From positions 119,328 to 183,327 of the forward strand of contig NZ_CP012841.1 of NCBI RefSeq assembly GCF_002073915.1: 64,000 nucleotides of DNA, in the 5' to 3' direction. Below the pieces are notes generated by a model. The model was not told the origin of the DNA and did not search any database. It saw only the letters and a program-made list of their open reading frames with translations. Shown piece after piece: positions 27,603 to 39,217 of the stretch; the first letter of the stretch is position 1; each line of letters begins with the position of its first letter. The translations under genes and the position numbers were made by a program. This stretch comes from Candidatus Riesia pediculicola (GTDB lineage: Bacteria; Pseudomonadota; Gammaproteobacteria; Enterobacterales; Enterobacteriaceae).

Positions 27603-28961
27603 ATGAAGATTTATATGACAGTGAAAGACAAGTATGATCTATCTTTAGAAAGCAGGTCAAAAAATCATTATAGAAATTTTTGGTTATACATTTTATACAT
27701 ATTAATTTTAAGTCTTTTTCTTTGTACTTTGTTTGAAAAACAAGCTGACTCTTCAGGTATAAGAGGAATATGGATAGCTACAATATTTGGGTTAGATTGG
27801 CCTCATTCATCATCATCGACTTCATTTTTTCGAACTTCTATTGATAGAAGAATAAAACAACAAAAAAATAGCTTAATAAAAAAGTTGAATAGTCTGAGAA
27901 AAATTGGAATTAATACAATTTTTTTTCAGGTAAAGCCAGATGGAACATCTTTGTATCGATCTCGTATTTTACCTTGGTCAAATGTATTGACTGGAAAAAT
28001 TGGAAAAGATCCTGGATATGATCCACTAAAATTTATCATAAAAGAAGCACATAAAAGAAATCTAAAAATACATGCTTGGTTAAATCCATATAGAGTTTCC
28101 ACGAAAACAGATTCAAAAACTATATCATCTTTGAAAGATACTGCTTTTTCTTGTTTACCAAGCGTATACGTTAAACATAATAATTGGATAAAAATTTCTC
28201 ACAATCAATTTGTATTGGATCCAGGTCTACCAGAAGTTCGTAAGTGGATCATTAAAATAGTCGAAGAGATTGTAAAATTTTACGATGTGGACGGAATTCA
28301 TTTTGATGATTACTTTTATTATGAAGATTCTTTTTCAAAATTAGAAGATGATGATACGTACTATAAGTATTCCAATCGATTTTCCAATAAGGAAAATTGG
28401 AGAAGAAATAATACTTTTCTTCTAGTTAGAGAAGTATATAAAAAAGTTCATGCTATTAAACCTAACGTAAAATTTGGAGTGAGCCCGATGGGTATATGGA
28501 GAAATGTTGGCAACGATCCTTCAGGATCCAACACTGATTCTAAAAATTCTTCGTATGATTCTTGTTATGCAGATATTAAATTATGGATCAAAAGTGGAAT
28601 CTTAGATTATGTAATTCCCCAAATATATTGGTCTTCTTCTTACAAAATTGCTAAGTATAACGTATTAGTGAAATGGTGGGCTGATCTTATCAAAAGTTCA
28701 AGAACTAAATTATGCATCGGATTAGCTTTATATAAAGCTGGGACTTATAGTTTAAAAGAACCTGATTGGTTTGAAAACTACGGAATTACAGAAATTAAAA
28801 AACAATTAGATTTTAACGATAATATTTCGGAAATAGATGGGGTTGTTTTATTCAGAGAATCGTTTCTTACAAGTTCTTCTAAAATATCTAAAAAAATCGT
28901 AGAATACTTGCAAAAGAGATGGAAAGTAAACAAAAGGAATAATTTTAACTCACCTGTTTGA
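27603..28961 (+). CDS. digH: Glycosyl hydrolase acting on denuded peptidoglycan glycans
   Basis: DigH (YddW) cuts peptidoglycan glycan strands that have lost their stem peptides. The 452-residue protein follows E. coli DigH closely: RGIWIATIFGLDWP, INTIFFQVKPDGTSLYRS, ILPWSNVLTGKIGKDPGYDPL, HAWLNPYRVS, VDGIHFDDYFYYED, FGVSPMGIWRN and YVIPQIYWSSS. The FDDYF block carries the presumed catalytic acids. E. coli DigH is a lipoprotein. Here residues 26-43 form a hydrophobic segment (WLYILYILILSLFLCTLF) without a standard lipobox, so it may be membrane anchored. ATG 27615 is an alternative start. The gene ends just before asd. Confidence 0.9.
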   Translation: MKIYMTVKDKYDLSLESRSKNHYRNFWLYILYILILSLFLCTLFEKQADSSGIRGIWIATIFGLDWPHSSSSTSFFRTSIDRRIKQQKNSLIKKLNSLRKIGINTIFFQVKPDGTSLYRSRILPWSNVLTGKIGKDPGYDPLKFIIKEAHKRNLKIHAWLNPYRVSTKTDSKTISSLKDTAFSCLPSVYVKHNNWIKISHNQFVLDPGLPEVRKWIIKIVEEIVKFYDVDGIHFDDYFYYEDSFSKLEDDDTYYKYSNRFSNKENWRRNNTFLLVREVYKKVHAIKPNVKFGVSPMGIWRNVGNDPSGSNTDSKNSSYDSCYADIKLWIKSGILDYVIPQIYWSSSYKIAKYNVLVKWWADLIKSSRTKLCIGLALYKAGTYSLKEPDWFENYGITEIKKQLDFNDNISEIDGVVLFRESFLTSSSKISKKIVEYLQKRWKVNKRNNFNSPV

Positions 28962-28975
28962 ATTCGAGACAATTT

Positions 28976-30097
28976 ATGTATAACGTTGGATTTATTGGAT
29001 GGAGAGGTATGGTAGGATCTGTCTTATTGAAAAGGATGAGAGAACAAGGAGATTTTAAGAGTATAAATCCTTTCTTTTTAAGTACATCTCAATTTGGAAA
29101 AGAAAGATCTGTTATATATGAACAAAAAACAAAAAAAATACTCGATGCATTTGATTTAGATGTTTTATCATCTTTAGATATTATAGTTTGCTGTGCAGGA
29201 AATTATTATACAAATCAAATGTATTTCAAATTAAAAAAAACCCATTGGAAAGGATATTGGTTAGATTCTGCTTCTTCTATAAGAAGGTTAGAAGAAAGTT
29301 TAATAGTTCTAGATCCAATAAACAAAAAAAAGATTTATCAATCTTTAGAAAGTGGTGTGAAGACGTTCGTAAGTGGAAATTGTGTCGTTAATCTAATGCT
29401 GATGTCTTTAATAGAACTCTTTCGAAAAAATCTTATTGAATGGATTTCCGTATCCACTTATCAATCCGTTTCTGGAGCTGGATCGAATGCTATTTTAAGA
29501 CTGATTGAACAAATTGAAGAAATATCCAAAGAATTTTATAAAAGTTATCTAAGCAAATCTAATTTGAAAAAATCGATAGAAAAAGAGTTTCTTTCCTACA
29601 TTCAAAAATATTCTAAAGAAAAAGAGTTGTCTTTAGTAGTTAATACAATTCCTTGGATTGGAAAAGAAAATATTTTGTATGATGGAAGAACCTCAGAAGA
29701 ATGGAAAATTCAGAATGAAGTTAACAGAATTTTAGGACTTAATAAGAACAACCTAATATCGATCGATAGTACATGTGTACGAGTCGGATCTGTTAGATGT
29801 CATGGTCAATCTTTTTTAATAAAACTAAAAAGAAACATTTCAATTCAGAATATACAAGAAATTTTAAAAAAAAACCATGAATGGATAAATATTGTTCCTA
29901 ACGAGAAAAAAGAAACTTTAAAAAAATTAACTCAATCAAAGGTTATGGGAACCTTAGATATCAATGTGGGAAGAATTCGAAAAATGAAATTTGGAAAAAA
30001 GTATATTTCTCTATTCTCAGTGGGTGATCAATTATTATGGGGATCGGCAGAACCTTTGAGAAGAATGTTAAAAATATTAATCAAAAAGAAAAATTGA
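28976..30097 (+). CDS. asd: Aspartate-semialdehyde dehydrogenase
   Basis: Asd makes aspartate semialdehyde, the branch point to diaminopimelate. With ATG 28976 the protein (MYNVGFIGWRGMVGSVL) aligns from its first residues with E. coli Asd (MKNVGFIGWRGMVGSVL). A TTG at 28958 overlaps the digH stop and would add six residues without homology. The catalytic Cys is in SGNCVVNLMLMSL, and the substrate and His region in CVRVGSVRCHGQ. DQLLWGSAEPLRRML closes the protein. It probably shares a transcript with digH, 14 bases away. Together with dapA and dapE this keeps the wall-precursor route. Confidence 0.95.
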   Translation: MYNVGFIGWRGMVGSVLLKRMREQGDFKSINPFFLSTSQFGKERSVIYEQKTKKILDAFDLDVLSSLDIIVCCAGNYYTNQMYFKLKKTHWKGYWLDSASSIRRLEESLIVLDPINKKKIYQSLESGVKTFVSGNCVVNLMLMSLIELFRKNLIEWISVSTYQSVSGAGSNAILRLIEQIEEISKEFYKSYLSKSNLKKSIEKEFLSYIQKYSKEKELSLVVNTIPWIGKENILYDGRTSEEWKIQNEVNRILGLNKNNLISIDSTCVRVGSVRCHGQSFLIKLKRNISIQNIQEILKKNHEWINIVPNEKKETLKKLTQSKVMGTLDINVGRIRKMKFGKKYISLFSVGDQLLWGSAEPLRRMLKILIKKKN

Positions 30098-30129
30098 GAA
30101 ATCCTTTTGAGAAAAATCATTATTAATTT

Positions 30130-32547
<2,418 letters not shown>

Positions 32548-32903
32548 TCAAAGTATCTCTTTTCTTTAATGGTTTTATCATTATTCGTTTCTTATCAGAA
32601 TGAAAACCATTTTTCAATTAATTTTTTCATGTATTATGAATATGAAAAATCGTTTTCAAATAAATCTCTATTAATACTTTCAAATTAGAGATCTAAACAG
32701 ATAAAATTTATGAATTTTAAAGATTAATTTTCTAATAAATATCTATATAAATATCTTATTTTGTACTAAAAAAGAAAAACATATTTTTTATAAATCAAAA
32801 TAAACTTTTTTTACAGTCAAAAATATTTAAATAACTTCATAAATTTTTAGAGAATTCAAAATAATTTTTCTATTGATTTATATTCAATTTTTATATAGTT
32901 GAA
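32548..32903. other. Spacer between dnaN and gyrB at the recF position
   Basis: In E. coli recF (about 1.07 kb) lies here between dnaN and gyrB. Only 356 bases of A/T-rich DNA remain, with no recognisable RecF residue blocks such as a P-loop. gyrB must have its own promoter here or be read from dnaN. Confidence 0.6.
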
Positions 32904-34007
32904 TCATATTCTTATTGGCATAATAACATAAAAAGACAATCGATTCGATATACCTTGTATTCTAATATATGAGATAGAATCCGTTATTTCTATCTTCACA
33001 TTCTCACATTGAATAATGTTAAGAACATCTAGAACATATTTGATATTTAAATAAATTTTGACAGGAGAATCTTGATACTGAGAATCGATAGATTCTTCGT
33101 ATTCTCCTTGATCAAAATTTTTTGTAGTAATTCTTATTAAATTATTTTCAAAAACAAAACATGCATTCTGATTTTTATCATTTAATAATATTAAAGCTCT
33201 AGAACACATTTCTTTAAAAAGAATACGATTTACAGTGACAATCTTTTTTTTGTTTCTTGATAAAACACTTTCATAATTTGGAAAATTTCCATTTATTAGC
33301 TTGGCATGAAAGGAAATATTATTGATATCCATTCTAAAATCTTTTTCTCCAATAAAAACTTGCAAAAAATCATCATTATTTTCCAATAATTTAAGACATT
33401 CAACAATACTTCTTCTTGATAAAAGAACGGAGAAATCATTTTGACTTCCAAATTGGATTTTTACGTAACTTGCAGACAATCTATGTCCATCTGTAGAAAC
33501 CATTTTGATATAATTCTCCCTTTTTTCTAGAAGCATACTATTTAAATAATATCTTGCATCTTGAAAACCCATCGAGATCTTAGTTGACAAAATCAGTCTT
33601 TTCCATTCCATTTGAGAGATCTTAAAATTTGAATTTGCGTTCCAAATAACTAATTTTGGAAAATCAAATTCAGAAAATACTAAAATTGAAAATTTACTTC
33701 TTCCGTAAAATATAATAAGATTTTTTTTGTTAAAAAAGAAATAGATTTTAGACTTTGGTTGAGAATTTAAACAGATGTTAAAGAACTTTCGTATGGAAAC
33801 TACAATCGATCCATCTTGGTCAGAATACATTAATTTAACTTTAGCTATTATCCCAATTTCAGAATCTAAATAAGTTAAACTAAGAATATTATCTTTTACT
33901 GATAACAAAATTTTATCACAAGAAAAATTTGTGATTTTGCTATTAGCTACTCCGTATATTTTTTTCATCGATTTAAATAAAATCTCTTTTTGAATGATAA
34001 ATTTCAT
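32904..34007 (-). CDS. dnaN: DNA polymerase III sliding clamp (beta subunit)
   Basis: DnaN is the ring clamp that holds polymerase III on DNA. The 367 residues equal the E. coli length (366) and span the three clamp domains. It begins MKFIIQKEILFKSMKKIYGVA, has ATDGHRLS-like STDGHRLSAS (about residue 175), NGNFPNYESVLS in domain 2, and ends FYVIMPIRI, as E. coli ends YVVMPMRL. Sequence identity is modest, but these anchors are clear. It is normally the gene after dnaA, which is missing upstream. Confidence 0.94.
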   Translation of the reverse strand: MKFIIQKEILFKSMKKIYGVANSKITNFSCDKILLSVKDNILSLTYLDSEIGIIAKVKLMYSDQDGSIVVSIRKFFNICLNSQPKSKIYFFFNKKNLIIFYGRSKFSILVFSEFDFPKLVIWNANSNFKISQMEWKRLILSTKISMGFQDARYYLNSMLLEKRENYIKMVSTDGHRLSASYVKIQFGSQNDFSVLLSRRSIVECLKLLENNDDFLQVFIGEKDFRMDINNISFHAKLINGNFPNYESVLSRNKKKIVTVNRILFKEMCSRALILLNDKNQNACFVFENNLIRITTKNFDQGEYEESIDSQYQDSPVKIYLNIKYVLDVLNIIQCENVKIEITDSISYIRIQGISNRLSFYVIMPIRI

Positions 34008-34380
34008 ATCTGATTCGCAATTTGTTTGATTCTTTAAATTATATATGTTCGTAAAATGAAATTATGTTCATCTTTTTTAAAAACGATATCATGCACTTGA
34101 ACTAATTTAAAAATCATAAATATATAATGAATGATATATAATATAAACAGATCATTTGAATGCTAGAAATATCTCAAAAATTATATTTGAAGATCAAACT
34201 AGCAATTTTGAAAAATAAAATTTATATTCATAAATCGACGATATATAAAAATATCAAAAAATGACTCGAATAAGAAGTAATTTGATAAACTATTGAAATT
34301 GTGTGATCTATATGTTTAGATTCTTCTAAGAAGAAGGTTCTTTTATAAAACGTGGAAAGTTAATTGTATCAACATAATTT

Positions 34381-34434
34381 CAAACTGAAGGATGAGATTA
34401 ACAAAAAATGAGATTTTTCTTTTATCTCAGTTTG
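34381..34434. repeat. Large stem-loop in the dnaN/rpmH spacer
   Basis: CAAACTGA (34381-34388) and TCAGTTTG (34427-34434) are perfect 8-base reverse complements. GAGAT at 34394-34398 can extend the helix against ATCTC at 34424-34428, and TGAGAT also recurs at 34409-34414, giving two alternative pairings with the same right arm. Confidence 0.45.
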
Positions 34435-34562
34435 AATGGCAATTTCCATATTAAATAAATCAGATGTATTCCAAATGGAATAATATTTGCTTTCTTCTCT
34501 TATTTTAAAATTCAAATATGTAATGTAAGTTATAGAATATTTTTACACTAATCTTTCATAGT

Positions 34563-34590
34563 TTGATTAAATTTTAATAGATGGTAAAAT
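34563..34590 (+). promoter_or_regulatory. Candidate promoter for rpmH-rnpA-yidD
   Basis: TTGATT (34563-34568) and TAAAAT (34585-34590) are 16 bases apart, about 100 bases before rpmH. The match is plausible but weak in AT-rich DNA. Confidence 0.25.
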
Positions 34591-34688
34591 TTAAAAAGGT
34601 TATGAAAATTTGAAACGAAAGGAATATTTTTTAAACGTTTATCTTAAATAGTTTTTTTAACATCACTTATTTCTTAATAAGAAACTTC

Positions 34689-34844
34689 ATGAAACGCACT
34701 TTCCAACCTTCTATATTAAAGAGACTTCGAACTCATGGATTTCGTAGTAGAATGTCGAAGAAAAGCGGTAGAATCATTTTATCTCGTCGAAGATCTAAAA
34801 GAAGAGTTAAGATAACTGTATCTTCGGAAAAGAAGAAGAAATGA
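34689..34844 (+). CDS. rpmH: Ribosomal protein bL34
   Basis: bL34 is a very small, basic protein of the large ribosomal subunit. The 51-residue product begins [20 protein letters not shown], a near match to enterobacterial bL34 ([19 protein letters not shown]), and continues with [19 protein letters not shown]. It has a few additional basic residues at the C-terminus compared with the 46 of E. coli. Its stop overlaps the rnpA start as ATGA, so the two are likely translated together, as in most bacteria. Confidence 0.96.
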   Translation: MKRTFQPSILKRLRTHGFRSRMSKKSGRIILSRRRSKRRVKITVSSEKKKK

Positions 34845-35191
34845 AATTTTCTAAAAAATTTAGACTATCGAAAAAGAAATTTTTTGATAGAGCTTTTAAG
34901 AATCCAAAAAAGGTTTCATATAATGGAATCGTCATATTCGCTAAAGAAAACTTTTTACAATATCCAAGGATAGGTTTAATAATTTCGAAAAAAAATATTA
35001 AACATTCTTCTGAACGAAATAGAATAAAGAGACTAATTAGAGAATGTTTTAGATTAAATCTTTTTTTCTTAAAAAAGATGGACTTTATTGTTTTAGTAAA
35101 AAGAAATTTAAAAAATTTAGAAAATAGAAGAATTAACAAAACATTGAATAAGTTATGGACTCAATATTATCATTCTCCTCAAAAATTGTAA
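34841..35191 (+). CDS. rnpA: Ribonuclease P protein component
   Basis: RnpA is the protein cofactor of RNase P, which matures tRNA 5' ends. The 116-residue protein (E. coli 119) carries the signature [15 protein letters not shown] (about residues 60-74) preceded by [14 protein letters not shown]. It opens with [11 protein letters not shown], like the family. It overlaps rpmH by four bases and yidD by 37. The RNA subunit gene rnpB is not in this window. Confidence 0.96.
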   Translation: MKFSKKFRLSKKKFFDRAFKNPKKVSYNGIVIFAKENFLQYPRIGLIISKKNIKHSSERNRIKRLIRECFRLNLFFLKKMDFIVLVKRNLKNLENRRINKTLNKLWTQYYHSPQKL

Positions 35192-35370
35192 TTTTTTTAA
35201 TAACCATATATCAGAAACTTGTTAGTCCTTTTCTTGGAAATCATTGTCGATTTAAAATTTCTTGCTCCGAATATTCAATTGAAACAATCAAAAAGTTAGG
35301 TTTAATAAAAGGTTCTTACTATTCTTTTAAAAGAATATTGAGTTGTCATCCATTGTATTTTCATAACTGA
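35155..35370 (+). CDS. yidD: Membrane protein insertion efficiency factor YidD
   Basis: YidD is a small protein thought to help YidC and Sec insert inner-membrane proteins. The 71 residues hold the family pattern: an amphipathic N-terminal helix ([18 protein letters not shown]), then CRFKISCSEYSIETIKKLG, and the terminal RILSCHP. The cysteines and the CHP motif are intact, although the usual FxPTCS is FKISCS here. It overlaps rnpA by 37 bases and lies 52 bases before yidC. Confidence 0.93.
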   Translation: MDSILSFSSKIVIFLITIYQKLVSPFLGNHCRFKISCSEYSIETIKKLGLIKGSYYSFKRILSCHPLYFHN

Positions 35371-35422
35371 AATAATTTGAAAAAAACTTATCGATACTGA
35401 TCTTAACAGCAAAAAAATTCTC

Positions 35423-37066
35423 ATGTATCTTCAAAAGAACTTACTTTTCATTGCATTGTTATTCTTCTCTTCTTTAATTTGGCAAATATGGAAAAATGAC
35501 AAAGTTCAAGAAAAGACTTTAATTAACGCAGAGTCAAATGATATTCCTTTAGATAGAAGCTCAAAATATCAAATTCAAAAAGGAGAATATAATTCTTTTA
35601 TAAAAGTTAAAACAAATGTTTTTGAGATACTTCTTGATAAGAAAGGAGGAGATATACATAGAGTTGATTTAATTCAATATAAGAAGAAACTGAATTCTGA
35701 CGAACCTTTCAGAATAATAGACACAAAAGAAGATTTTGTATATCAAGTTCAAAGTGGATTTATCGGAAAAAATGGTCCAGATAATATTAGTTACAACAAT
35801 GGCATTCGACCTACCTATTCTTCCAGAAGAGATTATTTTATAATCGATAATGAAAAAGAATACATCAAGGTTCCATTAATTTTTGTTAGTAAAAATAATG
35901 TAATATATGAAAAAATTTATGTGTTCAAGAGAGATCAGTACGATATTGAAGTAGAATATCGAATCACAAATAACAGTGCAGAAAATATTGAAATATCCAT
36001 ATTTGGTCAACTCAAGCAAAATGTAGAAGAATCTTACGATAATAGATTAGAAAATCGTAATTTTTCCGTCCGTTCTTACAGAGGAGCAGCGTATTCATCT
36101 GATCAAACAAAGTACAAAAAATGTACATTTAAAGATCTCATGAAAAAAAAATTAGAAATTCATACAAAAAGTGGATGGATTGCAATGCTACAACAATATT
36201 TTGCGAGTGCATGGATATTAAATGATCAATATATAAATTCCGTATATTCGATCAATTTTCAAGGAAAATCTGCAATTATTGGTTATAGAACTCCAAAGAT
36301 TCTAATAAAAAGCAATGAAAGATTTCAGTATATTTCGAAATTATGGATTGGTCCAGAATTACAAACTGAAATGTCAAAAGTAGCTAACTATTTGGATCTA
36401 ACTGTAGATTATGGATGGCTTTGGTTCATTTCTCAGCCTTTATTTCAATTATTACAATTCATTTATCGTTTTGTCGGAAATTGGGGCTTTTCTATCGTTA
36501 TCATCACTTTTATTGTTAGAGGACTAATGTATCCGTTAACTAAAGCCCAATACATCTCCATGGCAAAAATTAGATTATTACAACCTAAATTGGAAGAAAT
36601 TAAAAATAGAATAGGAGAAGATAAGAACAAAATGAGCCAAGAAGTTGTAGAACTATATAGAAAAGAAAAAGTTAATCCATTAGGGGGCTGTTTACCGTTA
36701 ATAATACAAATGCCAATATTTCTTGCTCTGTATTATATGTTAATAGGATCGGTAGAATTAAGACAAGCTCCTTTTATATATTGGATACAAGATTTATCTT
36801 CCAAAGATCCATATTATTTTCTCCCATTATTGATGGGATGCACAATGTATTTCATTCAAAAGATGTCTCCTAATACTAATACTTCTGAACTGTCCAGAGA
36901 AAAAATAATTAATTACATTCCAATATTCTTTACGATATTTTTTTTATGGTTTCCTTCAGGATTAGTTTTGTATTACATCATAAGTAATTTGGTAACGATT
37001 ATTCAACAAAAAGCTATTTACCGTTTTTTAAAGAAAAAAGGATTAAGAAAATTCGATAAGAATTGA
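35423..37066 (+). CDS. yidC: Membrane protein insertase YidC
   Basis: YidC inserts and folds inner-membrane proteins, alone or with SecYEG. The length is 547 residues (548 in E. coli). It has an N-terminal anchor (about 6-22), the large periplasmic P1 beta-sandwich domain (about 55-340) and the C-terminal five-helix Oxa1 core (about 350-535). Core markers are NWGFSIVIITFIVRGLMYPLTKAQY, which includes the hydrophilic-groove Arg, and GGCLPLIIQMPIFLALYYML. The position between yidD and mnmE is conserved across gammaproteobacteria. Confidence 0.97.
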   Translation: MYLQKNLLFIALLFFSSLIWQIWKNDKVQEKTLINAESNDIPLDRSSKYQIQKGEYNSFIKVKTNVFEILLDKKGGDIHRVDLIQYKKKLNSDEPFRIIDTKEDFVYQVQSGFIGKNGPDNISYNNGIRPTYSSRRDYFIIDNEKEYIKVPLIFVSKNNVIYEKIYVFKRDQYDIEVEYRITNNSAENIEISIFGQLKQNVEESYDNRLENRNFSVRSYRGAAYSSDQTKYKKCTFKDLMKKKLEIHTKSGWIAMLQQYFASAWILNDQYINSVYSINFQGKSAIIGYRTPKILIKSNERFQYISKLWIGPELQTEMSKVANYLDLTVDYGWLWFISQPLFQLLQFIYRFVGNWGFSIVIITFIVRGLMYPLTKAQYISMAKIRLLQPKLEEIKNRIGEDKNKMSQEVVELYRKEKVNPLGGCLPLIIQMPIFLALYYMLIGSVELRQAPFIYWIQDLSSKDPYYFLPLLMGCTMYFIQKMSPNTNTSELSREKIINYIPIFFTIFFLWFPSGLVLYYIISNLVTIIQQKAIYRFLKKKGLRKFDKN

Positions 37067-37143
37067 TTTTTTTTAATTGACTTTTCTAAAGTTTTGTCTC
37101 GTTTCTTTCTGATCTAATTGAAGATTCTTTGAGAAAAAATCAT

Positions 37144-38526
37144 ATGATAATAGATGATCTACAAGACACAATTGTTGCTCAGTCCACTCCACCAGGAATC
37201 GGTGGAATTGGGATATTAAGGATCTCTGGAACAGAGATCGATCAAGTATGTCAAAAAATATTGAAAAGAAAATTACAACCAAGATACGCTACTTATTTAC
37301 CGTTTTATGGAGAATTCGATCAAGTAATAGATCATGGGATTGCGATATATTTCATAAAACCAAATTCCTTTACTGGAGAGAATGTTCTAGAACTTCACGC
37401 TCATGGCGGACAAATTATCATAGATATTTTAATGGAAAATATTTTAAAATTTCCTAGAATTAGGGTAGCATATCCAGGAGAATTCACCAAACGTGCTTTT
37501 TTAAATAATAAAATTGATTTGATTCAAGCAGAATCCATTTGTGAACTAATTCACGCTAATACCAGAGAGGCCGCTAGAAATTCTGTTAAATATGTCGAAA
37601 AAAATTCTAAATTTTCTAAGAATCTATTTTCTATAAAAAAAATGGTTGAAGAAATTCAATCCTTGGTCGAAATAAAAATTAATTTTCCAGAAGAAAACCT
37701 TTCTTTTTCCAAAGATAATTTAAGTTGTAAGATACAAGATGTTATTCTAAAATTAGAAAATTTAATTGATGGTTTAATCTATAATTCTAATGTTTCTGAA
37801 TTCATTAAGATTTCCATTGTCGGAAAGCCAAATTCAGGGAAATCTAGTTTGATGAATATTTTATCAGAAAAAGAGGCTTCCATTGTTACTTCGATTCGAG
37901 GAACTACAAGAGATATTATCAAAGAAAATATACATATTCATGGAGTTTCTGTTCAAATTTCTGACACGGCAGGAATAAGAAGATCCAAAAATGAGATAGA
38001 AAGAATTGGAATAAAAAAAGCCTTAAAAGAATTAAAAGAATCAGAACATGTTTTGTATGTAACAGAAGATGTAATATGCAAAAATTTTTTCTCAGAAAAA
38101 AATAATATCTTATCAATTCTTAAAAAAAATTTTTCTTCTTCTAAGTCTTTCACTATTATTAAAAATAAAATAGATATTGATAATTTATCCTCTGGAATTA
38201 AAGTAATAGAAGGATGTACGGTAATTTTTTTGTCTTCTAAAACAAAAGATGGATTAGAGATGCTAAAAACACATCTTAAGAAGATCTTACAAAATAGAAA
38301 TCATATCGAAAATAAATTCTTATCTAAACATCGATATAGGCTACTTTTGAAAAAATCTTTAAAACATCTAAAAAAGATAGAGAACGTTTCTAACTATTCG
38401 ATAGAAATCTTAGCAGAAGAAATCAAACTGACTAATGAATACTTAGATCAGATATTTGACGGAAGGAGATACTATCCCCAAAACATGTTAAACGATATTT
38501 TTTCTAACTTTTGTATCGGAAAATAA
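37144..38526 (+). CDS. mnmE: tRNA modification GTPase MnmE
   Basis: MnmE works with MnmG to put the cmnm5 group on U34 of tRNAs. The 460-residue protein (E. coli 454) begins its homology at DTIVAQSTPPGIGGIGILRISG. ATG 37144 is preferred to the upstream TTG 37129. GTPase motifs are G1 GKPNSGKSS (about residue 227), G2 TTRDI, G3 DTAG and G4 NKID. The C-terminal FCIGK contains the conserved catalytic Cys. The N-terminal folate-binding block HAHGG is present. It converges on yqhA. Confidence 0.96.
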   Translation: MIIDDLQDTIVAQSTPPGIGGIGILRISGTEIDQVCQKILKRKLQPRYATYLPFYGEFDQVIDHGIAIYFIKPNSFTGENVLELHAHGGQIIIDILMENILKFPRIRVAYPGEFTKRAFLNNKIDLIQAESICELIHANTREAARNSVKYVEKNSKFSKNLFSIKKMVEEIQSLVEIKINFPEENLSFSKDNLSCKIQDVILKLENLIDGLIYNSNVSEFIKISIVGKPNSGKSSLMNILSEKEASIVTSIRGTTRDIIKENIHIHGVSVQISDTAGIRRSKNEIERIGIKKALKELKESEHVLYVTEDVICKNFFSEKNNILSILKKNFSSSKSFTIIKNKIDIDNLSSGIKVIEGCTVIFLSSKTKDGLEMLKTHLKKILQNRNHIENKFLSKHRYRLLLKKSLKHLKKIENVSNYSIEILAEEIKLTNEYLDQIFDGRRYYPQNMLNDIFSNFCIGK

Positions 38527-38583
38527 GTCGATGAAAATAATCTCAAAAATTAAAAATTTTTTTTAAATTCAATCGCTCAAAAT

Positions 38584-39072
38584 TCACTTTTTTCCCATTC
38601 GATCAATATAGGACATTCCGAAAGCTGACAAAACAAAAGTTAAATGAACAATAACACTCCACATTATTTTATTATCCGATACTTTTTCTGCTTCCATAAA
38701 TAATCGAAGTAAATGTACTGAAGAAATTGCTACAATGGAAGAGGCCACTTTATTCTTAATGGAATTAACGTCCATTTTTCCCATCCAACTTAGTTTTTGG
38801 TGTTTGTCATCTACAGTCATCTTTAAAATGAAGTTCTCATAACTGGAAAACATAACCATTACTAATAATCCTCCTACTAAAGCAATATCGACTAAAGAAA
38901 GAACTGTGAGTATCAAACCAGATTCATCGATCATAAAAAGTTCTGGAATAGTACAAAGAACCTTTTGAAAAAATTTTAGAGTTAGCAAAATAAACCCAAA
39001 GGATAATCCCATATATACAGGAAATAGCAACCATCTCGATATATAAATAATCTTTTCAATTAATTTCTTCAT
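38584..39072 (-). CDS. yqhA: UPF0114 inner-membrane protein, YqhA type
   Basis: The function of this family is not established. The 162-residue protein follows E. coli YqhA (164): [75 protein letters not shown] and [14 protein letters not shown]. Three or four hydrophobic helices are visible. ATG 39072 is the start, while an upstream TTG at 39090 adds six residues with no counterpart. Retention in such a small genome suggests a useful membrane role, but none can be named. Confidence 0.92.
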   Translation of the reverse strand: MKKLIEKIIYISRWLLFPVYMGLSFGFILLTLKFFQKVLCTIPELFMIDESGLILTVLSLVDIALVGGLLVMVMFSSYENFILKMTVDDKHQKLSWMGKMDVNSIKNKVASSIVAISSVHLLRLFMEAEKVSDNKIMWSVIVHLTFVLSAFGMSYIDRMGKK

Positions 39073-39217
39073 ATTTGATCTAACAAACAAAAATTTTTAT
39101 AGATATTATTTTACGAATCCGACAATGAATTGAAAATGAAAAATTTGTCGAATAACCTTATAAAAGTTTTATAAAAATAGTATGCGTTCAATATCTATAT
39201 GATTGTTCATTTCGAAT

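Larger units (their letters stand above)
34008..34688. other. Divergent dnaN/rpmH spacer where dnaA is missing
   Basis: In relatives dnaA (about 1.4 kb) lies between rpmH and dnaN. Here 681 bases of AT-rich DNA remain. No DnaA-like peptide, such as a Walker motif or an AAA+ block, can be read on the minus strand. I see no consensus DnaA box. It contains a large stem-loop (34381-34434) and a possible rpmH promoter. The strand switch and low G+C would be compatible with an origin, but nothing proves it. Confidence 0.5.
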
